Shown piece after piece: positions 21,535 through 31,569 of a stretch of DNA of 64,000 nt. The position numbers and the translations under genes are program-made. This DNA is from Colocasia esculenta. Its lineage: Eukaryota; Streptophyta; Magnoliopsida; Alismatales; Araceae. Numbering within the stretch: position 1 is the first letter of the stretch; each line of letters starts with the position of its first letter. The stretch lies in assembly GCA_014218235.1 (NCBI GenBank), contig CM024764.1:70469184-70533183 (forward strand). The letters are read 5' to 3'. The notes beneath the pieces were generated by a model, which saw nothing but the letters and a program-made list of their open reading frames with translations, ran no database searches and had not been told where the DNA came from.

Positions 21535-22785
21535 CTAAATAAGGTCGGCAGGGAGATTGTGCCCTCCAATTATAGTTTCACATTTCGGCAAGTAGTGAGT
21601 GAGTTCAGATTCTGAGCCTAGTGAAGAGGCTACAGTGATCTTGGATTTCAAGGGGACAGGTTTGACAGGTAGAGTTGCAGCAAATGTGGTGGAAATAAAT
21701 GAATAAGCAGCTCCAGTATCAATAAGCACAAACGCAGGTTGAGGGTGTATGGAAATGGTACCTTCCACCATACCCCCTTCCTCGGGTAGGTCGGCTTCTA
21801 TGACAGCATTAAGGCGTCCCTGACGCCGTGGTGCATTCTGAGCTCTACCTGGCTGGTCCTTCATCATTGGACAGTCAGGAATACGGTGGTCACGACCACC
21901 ACATCTCAAGCATGCCCCGAGCTTCTTCCAGCATTCCTCAGCTCGGTGTACTGGTTTATCACAGAATTTGCAGTTCTCAGCCAACTGCCTACCTTCTATT
22001 TTGACCCTTTTGTCTCCCGCGGCATCTCTTCCGGCACTCGGCCTCTTGTTGTTGTTGTTGACATTGTTGTTACGAAAGGTTGGAGCAATATTAGGTGCTC
22101 CCTTCTTGATGAAGACCGGCTTGGAGTTGTCCTTGCCCTTCATGCCCTCCACTTTGGCCATGGTGTCTTCTACCAGCTGAGCTCTTTGGACCATCTCAGC
22201 GTAATTTTGAATATTGTGTGGTCCGAGCCTTTCAATGAACATGGGCCTGAGTCCATCCATGAAACGGTTGGCTTTCAGCCTTTCTGTGCCCACAAGATGT
22301 GGGGCATACACTGCCAGACGAGCAAACTGAGCTTCATACTCAGCCACAAACATGTTCTTTTGTTTTAGTGCAGCAAACTCTGCTGCCTTCTTCTCCTTCA
22401 CTCTCTCAGAGAAATATTTTCCCCGGAATATCTCCAGGAATCTGGCCCACTCCAGTTCAGCTACATTTGGTAGGTGGGCCGAAGTGGCCTTCCACCATGC
22501 TTGAGCATCTTTAGTAAATTGGAAAGTGGCCAGTACCACCTTCTCCCTATTAGTGCATTGCATTACTTGGAAGATCCTTTCCATCTCTTCCTGCCAGTTT
22601 TCTGCCTCGTCTGGGTCAGGGGATCCAGAGAAACGAGGAGGGTTTAAACTCCTAAAATTCCGGTGCAGATCACCGGCTCCATTCCTTGCAGCTCAAGCTT
22701 GATTTCCAGCCTGAACCACATTCTGCAAAGCCTGAGTCAACCCAGCCACGATTTCTTGCATAGCTTGCCATTGGTTACGAGCCAT
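21535..22785 (-). pseudogene. Tekay A gag and protease
   Basis: The start is the ATG at 22785 (MARNQWQAMQEIV), which is in frame with the main block, but codon 31 is TGA (22693-22695). The open block of 349 codons (21535-22584) carries the gag domain (WWKATSAHLPNVAELEWARF to EYEAQFARLAVYAPHLVGTE), an Asn-rich linker and two zinc knuckles (CKFCDKPVHRAEEC and CLRCGGRDHRIPDC). Protease follows with FVLIDTGAAYSFIS, where DTG is the aspartic motif. The frame is lost at LPADLI just before MKGYDAILG. Gag would package the RNA. One stop and one frameshift disable this copy. Confidence 0.88.
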
Positions 22786-23005
22786 TGCAGTTGAGTGAGA
22801 GAGTTATGAGGGTTCCTGAGAAAAGGATGGAAACCAATTAATGTCTCTAGATTTATTATAAGAGTCAATGGGTAGGGGTGTTTAATTCTTTCTAACAAAT
22901 TCCCAGTCTCTACCCATTCTCACCAGGTACTATATTAATTTTTCCATGACCTAGGTTCCATAGGTATCTCCTATTCCTGAGACATATCCTATTTGGTATT
23001 CCTAG

Positions 23006-23017
23006 GCTCTGATACCA
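23006..23017 (-). promoter_or_regulatory. Tekay A primer binding site
   Basis: The minus strand reads TGGTATCAGAGC, complementary to initiator methionine tRNA, six bases inside the 5' LTR end at 23024. Confidence 0.88.
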
Positions 23018-23023
23018 CTAAAC

Positions 23024-26000
23024 TGTTATGTCTCGAGAATTACGCAGCGGATATTATTAATTAATTCGAGTCGATATTCCGAGACGTGGACAGTCGGCAA
23101 ATAAGCCTCTATCTAGCACACACTAAATGTATATCAACACAACATCACAATAGGGCCCATATGTTGAACGCAATATAAATTGTAATCAAATCTCAGCTCA
23201 TTGTATTTCAAATAGAAACTATTACAGGACTAAGACTCAATGAAAGGAAAGTACATAATACTTCTCACTTCTTACTACATGTTCTAACTCTCAAAGCAAA
23301 TTACTATAACTAGACTCATAGTTGGAACGCTCATCACTCGGACGCATTCCCATCCTCGACTTGCTCTTCCTCTTGAACTTCATAGTCACCTAGATGGGGT
23401 AAAAGTAGGGAATGAGCAAACTAGCCCAGTAGGATTTATATCTCAATGTGCGGGCAATGATATAAGTGATTAACATTTTAGAACTAGGCAAGTACGATGA
23501 ATGTATGCAAGTACGAATAAAACTCATTAAAACACGATACATGAAACAAGCTAGAGAGAGTGATTATGGTAGAACAAGAGTTGTGAACAAGGTGACGAGA
23601 TAGAACTAGCAATAGATCACTTTGTACAAGCACGCAAGATTTCAATTGATGTCAAGAACGCAGGATATCACTAATTGCATTAAATGCAGGATGGCCATAT
23701 CACGCAAGCAAGCAAGCAAGATTGTACGACCAAGATCAAGTAACACTAATCTGGCACGTAGACACTAATGTACACCGAGAAAAGATCCATCAAGAATGTA
23801 CACCAGGACACGTGTATGTGGTATTGTATCTAACATTCAACAAGCAAGAAAGTACTCCCAGCGCAGATGCAACGCCAGTAATCATTATACCCCATGGTTA
23901 ACAGTATATCTATGACTCGCCGTCATTGGGGCTAGATTGGAGCCCTTGGACACACGCCGTGCCCTGTCAGCATCTCATGTAAATTTTTAAATGTAGATAC
24001 CCACAGTCATTAATAATGGCCAATGAGAGTTTCAAAACGTAGCATGTGTAATGTCATGTTCATGATGATGATGAGGAAAAGTAATAATCAAATTGAACAT
24101 GATTTCATGAGAACAATGGTCAAGAGATAAATTTGGCAGCACAACGGTACGATTTATACTTTTGTTCAATCTTACATTAATGGCTTTAGTCTAGTTTGTA
24201 AGTCACACTCACGAGATCAAGAAGAGAAAGGAAGTGCACGCTATCTCCAGGGAACTTCAATGGTACAACCAACTCGTCGGCCATGTGGGAATCCATGGTC
24301 AGAGGAGATTTACGGAGGCCTTGGTGAAAAGGTCGCTAGTCTACCGATTCGGAATGACCGGTAGAGAGTTTCCAATTTCCCAAGAAAAGGCTGCCTAATA
24401 GTGCTAGTGTGTAGTGCAGTACGCGTGTCTCAATTCATGAACCATCGGTCTCAAACTCGCAGGAAACACTTGACAATATAACTTGGAATAAAACTATGCA
24501 CTTTAACTAATCATGGATTGCAAGATTTTATGATAACCATTATCATTTAAACGTGGAAGAACAGTAGGAAGATTAAATCACAAGAAACATGAATGGATCA
24601 TAACATTTAAGGAGCACTTAGAATAGCTCTCATGTAATTAAAGCTTTTAAATGGGTTAATAAATTTTAAGCCATTAAATAACAATCATGTAATGATCAGA
24701 CCCAAGACAGGCAACTTACACAATAAATATCATATTTAAACAGATCTTGGGTATATGCGGAAAACTATGCATGAAAACACATGGTTTCAGGTAAAGTTCT
24801 GAGATCGCGACATATCCCTATAAGGAAGGCGACGGGGTCGTCAGAACCGGCAGGCAAAAGGCGACATGGGTACTGTCGCAACCAGAATGCGACAGAGGTA
24901 CTGTCGCGACCCGACCTCAGAATGCGACATATCGGGCCGTCGCGTTCACAGGGTCTGCGCCTGAGCCCGACATGGATCTGACATGCTCTTGGTTCAGACT
25001 ACCATGATTTGACACAGGGTGATATTCATGAAACGCCTATATCTCTCTATATGCTGATCTTTAGACAAAACTCACAACATAAAAAATGTCGAGGACATCT
25101 ATTGAAAGAACTGTTGTGTTGTGGGCTGGGTCTGAATCGGTCTCTAATTGCATGAAATACAGGTGGAACATGGTAAAGCCCTAAACATGCATGACTTCAT
25201 GGCGACTTACATGTTAGACTTGTAACATGAGATCTACTGACATTTGGACAAAACATCTAACATAAAAGATGACAAGAACAACTAGTATAAGAACTTTGTT
25301 GTTGGGATTTTAACCTAATTCGGTCTTGAACCTTGTGAAAAATATGAAGAAGTGAAAGTTAAATGCAACCAGAAAATGCAGTATCATGCATGACTCTATT
25401 ACGAAGTTTATAACTCTCTAAATAATGATATTTAAGCTAAACATTTAACATGAAAGATGACCATATCGACTAATACAAGAACTTTCATGTTGGAGGCTTG
25501 ACCTACTTCGGTCTTAAATCTCGAGCAAAACAGGAAGAACCTAAGGCTAACTGCAAACCCGAAAACACAGTATTATGCATGACTCTCTTACGGGGTTCAT
25601 AACTCTCTAACTAAAGAGTTTTAGACAAAATGTTGAACATAAAAGATGATCGTGACTACAAGTAGAAGAACTTTGATGTTGATGATTCAGTCTAATTCGG
25701 TCGCAAATCGTGTGAATAATAAGAAGAACGGGAAAAGCTCTAACAGTGCGTGACTTTGGCAAAACGCTTATAATTCAAAATCTACTAAATGAAATTCGAG
25801 GAAACCAGTGGGAAATGAAATTTAACTTGATGCTCTACACATTGGTATAGGATATGTTAAGATTTGGCCCGAGAAAACCTACCTTTGGTCGACTTCAAGA
25901 GAGTGGTTTGTGCAGGTCGCAGCAGATGAGAAGGGGAAGAAGAACGGCTTCTTGTGGTCGTTCCACAGCTCCTCGGCCACCAAGAGCTCCTCCACACGAC

Positions 26001-26845
26001 CCTAGCAAGTTCTAAATTCGTTCCTAGGGTTTGGGTGAAGAGTATTTAAGTAACCATGGTGTTTAGGAGTCCTATTATAACTAGGAAAAGAGGATTTCGG
26101 GATTGGCATGTTTGGTTTCCTATTTTTGATGATTTCCTCCTCCCTTTGAGTGTGTGAGGCATTAGGAAATCTCCCCTCATAGTTAGGCACGAATTTGGGT
26201 TGCCATGAATGCATGATTGCATCCCAATTCAACTCTAATTGCCTCTTTTTAATTTCAGCTTATTTATGGTTACGAATTTCTATGTATTTTCTAGCTTTAT
26301 TTGATTTTTGGGCCAAATGTTGCACATTGGCCCAATTATGATAATGGGTCATCAATATATAATTTCGAAAGTCTCCCCAACACTTTTATTTAATTTTTTA
26401 TTGCGTCGTATTTCTGTGTTAACGGTTTTCCGACTTGTTTCCTTATTTAGATAATCGGTCACAATAACTCTCAAACCTAGCCCAAATGATTTTTATTGAA
26501 CCAAATTTCTTGAGGGGTCATTAGAGGATATTATTTGAAGTCCATATATGATTTTTATTTAATTTTCTGACTCATCCACGTACGTGTGATAATGATTTTA
26601 CGACTTATTCATGAATTACGATAATAAGTCGCAAAACACTTCAAACTTGGATGATCTGATTTTTCTTGGCACAAATTTCTTTGTGAAACATTTAGTAATA
26701 ATATTTAGGGTTGATTTATAATTTTTACGAAATTTTTCGATGTGTTTTAGCACATACGATAATGATACGTATGTTTTAAATACTCTGGTATTAGGGAAAT
26801 TATTTATTTCTATTTACTTTGGATTAAAATTTCCGGGGTGCTACA
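23024..26845 (-). repeat. Tekay A 5' LTR, shared with a second internal region
   Basis: 3,822 bases, TGTAGCACCCC to ...ACA on the minus strand. At its outer (26845) end it is not followed by target DNA but by another polypurine tract and internal sequence (26846-27770). The LTR therefore serves as the 3' LTR of one element and the 5' LTR of the next. Its half nearest 26845 is much more diverged from the other LTR than its half nearest 23024. This fits an LTR-to-LTR crossover between two related elements. Confidence 0.88.
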
Positions 26846-27165
26846 CCCTCCCCCACTTAAGAGAATTTGGTCCCCAAATTCATAGATCATTAATTGTCTT
26901 TTGATAGTTATGATCCTTGAGGTCGTTTCGAATTTAATTCCTCTAACTTGTTTCAACATCGTGGATGCTAGTCCAACATCTACACCTATAGCCACCAGTA
27001 CGATTCATTTGATTCCTTCCACTCATGTTTTCCCTTCCATGGTTGTTATGACTTCATCTTAATCCTCCAGATGAACTATGGTATCGCTACTAGATTATTC
27101 CTTTTCAATTTCTCCTTAATGATCTCCCCCACTTAGAAGTGTACCAATAAGAAAACATCATAAGA
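26846..27165 (-). other. 3' non-coding part of a gag-only Tekay relative
   Basis: It starts (plus strand) with CCCTCCCCCACTTAAG, the complement of the Tekay polypurine tract, and matches the Tekay A internal end for about 40 bases. It then diverges completely. No RT, RNase H or integrase coding is present between this tract and the gag remnant, so the element passes straight from gag to its 3' end. A second tract-like run occurs near 27124-27136. Confidence 0.6.
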
Positions 27166-27770
27166 TCAGTCTAGGGGTTTAACAAATATACCTCCTTCCG
27201 GAAGCTCCGCTTGCATTATTGCATTCACGCGTCCTTGACGCTTTACCATTCCTTGGTTCGTTCCAACTTGGTCTTTTAACATCGAACAGTTCGGTATACG
27301 ATGTTCGTGACTCCCGCATCGCAGGCAAGCCCCGGCCTTCTTCCAGCACTTGTCCGCTTGATGCCCAGGCTTGTTGCAAAATTTACAATATTCAACTGTC
27401 GTTGTTTCTTCTACTTTGATCTTTTTCTCCATGCTATAGTCCTTCCCCATGGTTGGCCTTTTGTTGTTGCTGTAGTTATTACTGTTGTTATTGGGGAAAG
27501 TTTCAGTTGTATTGACTGCTCCCCTTTTTGTAAAGGTCGGCTTTGAGATGTCCTTTCCCCTCATGCCTTCGACCTTAGCCATAGTATCTTCTACCAGTTA
27601 AGCTCTTTGGACCATCTCAATGTAGATTTGAATGTTGTGTGGTCCGAGCCTTTCAATGAACATGGGCCTGAGCCCATCCATGAACCGATTGGCCTTTAGT
27701 GTTTCCATGCCCACCAGATGTGGGGCGTACATAGCCAGTCATGCGAACTGAGCCTCATACTCAGCCACGG
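27166..27770 (-). pseudogene. Gag fragment of a Tekay relative without pol
   Basis: An open frame of 138 codons (27166-27582), preceded by more gag sequence up to 27770. It has the same layout as Tekay A gag: MAKVEGMRGKDISK, an Asn-rich linker, zinc knuckles CKFCNKPGHQADKC and CLRCGSHEHRIPNC, then QGRVNA. It is clearly a different subfamily because many residues differ. It ends about 12 residues after the point where Tekay A enters protease. Upstream, the gag helix region (EYEAQFA, MYAPHLVG) is present, but a stop near 27600 interrupts it. It is cut at 27770, where copia B begins. Gag-only LTR elements (TR-GAG) have been described in plants, and this fits that pattern. Confidence 0.7.
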
Positions 27771-30653
27771 AAGTTCCGAGGATGCATGGCGTTGGCACGC
27801 AGGTACGGTCATCTGAATTTTCAGGCCCTGCGCAAGCTCGCTCAGCACACCATGGTGCGAGGGCTGCCACAGATCGCTCAGGTGGAGCAGATCCGCGACA
27901 GCTGCCTCGCTGGGAAGCAAAGACGGGCATCCTTTCCGGCGCAAGGGAAGTACCGAGCTGAGCACGTCCTCGACCTCGTCCACGGCGACATATGCGGGCC
28001 AATCTCGCCGACGACGCCGAGCGGCAACCGCTACTTCCTGCTCCTGGTAGATGACAAGAGCAGGTATATGTGGATCACCCTCCTCACCAGCAAGGATCAA
28101 GCCCTGGCAGCGATCAAGCGCTTCCAAGCCTTGGTGGAGGTGGCAACGGGGCGCAAGCTCAAGGTGCTCCGCACTGACCGCGGCGGCGAGTTCACCTCGG
28201 CAGAGTTTGCTGAGTACTGCGCCGAGCGCGGTGTGCAGCGGCAGCTCACGACCCCCTACTCTCCACAACAGAATGGAGTCGTCGAACGCCGAAATCAGAC
28301 CGTCGTCGCCATGGCTCGGAGCATGCTGAAAGCAAAGGGTCTACCTGCGACTTTTTGGGGAGAAGCTGTCTCCACCGCTGTCTTCCTCCTCAACCATGCG
28401 CCGACACGAAGCGTTGATGGGATGACGCCATATGAGGCCTGGTATGGCAAGCGACCAGCGGTGCACTTCCTCCGCACGTTCGGCTGCATCGCGCATGTCA
28501 AGAACGTGAAGCCGCACCTGAAGAAGCTGGACGATCGGAGCACGCCAATGATCTTCGTTGGGTACGAGCCGGGATCCAAGGCATACCGTGTGTTCGACCC
28601 CACCGACGAACGTGTGTACGTGAAACATAGCGTTGTCTTCGACGAGTCGGCTAAATGGGACTGGGAGACCCATGGCGCGGAAGGTGCGGTGATATTTAAT
28701 GAACCATTCAATGTCGAGTATTCTACTGTGTCTGAACCAGGGAAAAGCCGGACACCGCCCCGTTCCAGCTCGCCCACAGTTGGATGTTCGCCCGCAGCAG
28801 CACCAGTCAACGCAGAGGAGCTGCAGTTGACTCCTGGCGATGCGGAATGGACCCCTGCTACAAGCACTCACGCGACCACGAGTGCATCAACGCCTGCTGC
28901 CACAGGCGCGCACGCCAGGTCGCCCATGGCCACAGGCGAAGTTGAGTTCGCCTCGCCACCATCCGATGCGGCGGCGTCACTTGACCCCGAGCACGATGAT
29001 GCCCCGCTGCGGTTCCGCACCATCACCAACATCATCGGGTCAGCTGCTGCTCCAGCTCCAGGCCATGCGTCACGTGAACTCGACGATGGCGACGAGCTAC
29101 ACTTCACCATGGCCGACGAGCCGACCTCTTTCGACGAGGCCAAGCAGCACCAAAGCTGGCGCAAGGCGATGCTTGTGGAGATGAAGTCCATTGAGGACAA
29201 CGCCACCTGGAAGCTCGTCGACCTTCCCTCCGGACACCGACCCATTGGGCTCAAGTGGCTCTTCAAGGTGAAGCATGATGAACAAGGTGCTGTCATCAAG
29301 CTCAAGGCGCGGCTCGTTGCTAAGGGCTATGTGCAACGTCCGGGGATCGACTTCGAGGAAGTGTTTGCCCCCATGGCACGCATGGAGTCCGTGCGGTTGC
29401 TGTTGGCTTTGGCAGTGCATGAAGGTTGGCAAGTCCATCACATGGACGTGAAGTCGGCATTCCTCAACGGCGACCTGATAGAAGAGGTCTACGTGGCCCA
29501 ATCCCCGGGCTTCATTTGTGAGGGACACGAGCACAAGGTGCTCAAATTGCGGAAGGCTCTGTATGGGTTGCACCAAGCGCCGAGGGTGTGGAACTCCAAA
29601 CTGGATAGCAGCCTCGTCAAGCTCGGGTTCCTGCGAAGCACCACGGAGCATGCCGTGTACGGGCGCGGAGAAGGTGTCTCCCGGCTCCTTGTCGGCGTGT
29701 ACGTGGACGACCTGGTCATCACCGGATCAAATGAGCATGAGATTTGCAGGTTCAAGGAGGAGATGCACAGCATGTTCAAGATGAGCGATCTCGGACTCCT
29801 GAGCTACTACTTAGGAATTGAGGTCCATCAATGCGCGGACGGCATCACAATCAACCAGGTGGCATACGCGCGCAAGATCTTGGAGAACAGCGGCATGGGC
29901 GACTGCAACCCTTGTCAAGTCCCCATGGAGGCGCGCCTGAAGTTGAGCAAGCAAAGTGCAAGCCCGCTTGTGGACGCAACCAAATATCGGAGCATCGTTG
30001 GAAGCCTTCGATACTTGGTTAACACACGGCCTGACATTGCCTACGCCGTGGGATATGTGAGCCGGTTCATGGAGTCCCCTCGAGAAGACCATCTCGCGGC
30101 GGTGAAGCACATCCTGCGCTACATAGCCGGCACTTTCCACAAAGGTTGCTTCTTCGCCAGGAAGGAAGAGGAACAGCTGCACCTGCTCGATTACAACGAC
30201 AGCGACATGGCTGGCGACGTCGACGATCGCAAGAGCACCACGGGAGTTCTCTTCTTCCTCGGCCGAAGCCCAATCAGCTGGCAGTCCATGAAGCAAAAGG
30301 TGGTGGCTCTCTCTTCTTGTGAGGCCGAGTACATCGACGTCTCCACCGCGGCGTGCCAAGGTGTTTGGCTCACATGACTGCTAAGTGAGATCAGCGGTAG
30401 CAAGCCTAAAACGGCTGTGCTCAAGGTGGACAACAAGTCAGCAATCTCTCTCTGCAAGAATCCGGTGTTCCATGATCGGAGCAAGCACATTGATACTCGG
30501 TATCACCACATTCGAGATTGCATTGAGGGAGGCAAGATCAATGTTGAATATGTTAGCTCTGACGAGCAGTTGGCAGACATTCTCACGAAGCCACTTGGCC
30601 GGGTCAAGTTCCAAGAGCTCCGCTCGAAGATTGGCGTCGTTGAGATCAAGTAG
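27771..30653 (+). pseudogene. Copia B integrase, RT and RNase H
   Basis: A long open frame (to 30377) followed by 30417-30653 in the same frame. It restarts about 128 bases before the point where copia B was cut at 14495. Integrase has the D,D-35-E triad (HGDICGP, RTDRGGEF, NGVVERRNQ). The zinc region has lost one Cys (IRDSC), and a 1-base deletion near 27801 disrupts its His. RT has HMDVKSAFLNGD and YVDDLVITGS (near 29702). RNase H has DDRKSTTG and SCEAEYIDV. The only stop within RT-RNase H is TGA at 30375-30377, where copy A has CGA. The C-terminus is GRVKFQELRSKIGVVEIK. It is much better preserved than copy A, which it matches closely from 28297 on. Confidence 0.9.
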
Positions 30654-30677
30654 AATACATCAGAATTAGGGGGAGTT

Positions 30678-31379
30678 TGTTAAGTTTAATTCTGTGTTTA
30701 TTCTGTGTTTAAATGCTTCCGTTTTTGGTAGGCCGTGCGTTTTGGCAGGCCATGTTTCTTGCCCGGGTCATGCGGTACATAGGAGAGTGTGGGGGAGGGG
30801 CATTTAATGCTCCGGTTATGAAGGCTACCCACGATCACCCTTTAGTGGGTTGGAGCGGGCCGTGACGTCTCAAAGGACAAGTGTCACAACTGCAGCAAGA
30901 TTGGCCACTGGGCCAGAGAGTGCCGCAGCAAGCCGAAGCGGGCGGAGCAAGCTCACCTCACGAAAGGCGAGGATGACGAGCCCATGCTCTGATACCAAAT
31001 GTTAGAAAAACACCACACACACACAGCCACACACACGAACACGAGGGATGTTTCTGTGTTTAAATGCTTCCATTTTTGGTAGGCCGTACGTTTTGGTAGG
31101 CCATGTTTCTTGCCCGTGTCATGCGGTACATAGGAGAGTGTGGGGGAGGGGCATTTAATGCTGGGCATTTAATGCTTCGGTTACGAAGGCTACCCACGAT
31201 CACCCTTCAGTGGATTGTGCGTTTTTTGGCCAATTATGGTTGTTCCGTTTCTGTGTACGTTTCTTTCCAATTAAATAAGAGGAGAAAAAACCAGAAAACG
31301 CTGCACTCTTTGGCAGCACCATCCCTCGTGTTCGTGTGTGTGGTGTTTTTTTAACATTGTGTGTGGTGTTTTTCTAACA
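30678..31379 (+). repeat. Rearranged copia 3' LTR complex, copy B
   Basis: Same four-part structure as copy A. 30678 to about 30852: 5' part of the LTR, lacking one ATTTAATGCTGGGC repeat. About 30853-30985: gag zinc-knuckle fragment (first Cys codons intact, CGGC changed to CAGC). About 30986-31048: inverted LTR end and primer site. The rest is LTR to the CA at 31379, with a 23-base terminal duplication (31334-31379) that copy A lacks. The polypurine tract GGGGGAG lies just upstream. Confidence 0.8.
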
Positions 31380-31569
31380 TGGGGGTCTCCTTTCAAGCGG
31401 AATGAGGTGTGGGTGCGTGAACTCAAAAGCAAATTAAAACTGTACTTTAATTAGTACGTTTCTATCCTATACGTTATAGGAAAATCGAAGGGCAAATAAA
31501 AAAGTGAGTCGAGTATGTTTCCTTCATTTAACATTTAACATTGCATTTCAAATTCTACACTATTATCTA
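31380..31569. other. Spacer between copia B and Helitron B
   Basis: Non-coding, nearly identical to 5831-6020. Nothing further is recognised. Confidence 0.5.

Noticed and set aside
28295..28867. Long minus-strand ORFs across copia and Tat genes (for example 28295-28867, 29811-30359, 10423-10872)
   Set aside because: GC-rich coding sequence often leaves the opposite strand open. These shadow the true frames, which carry the catalytic motifs.
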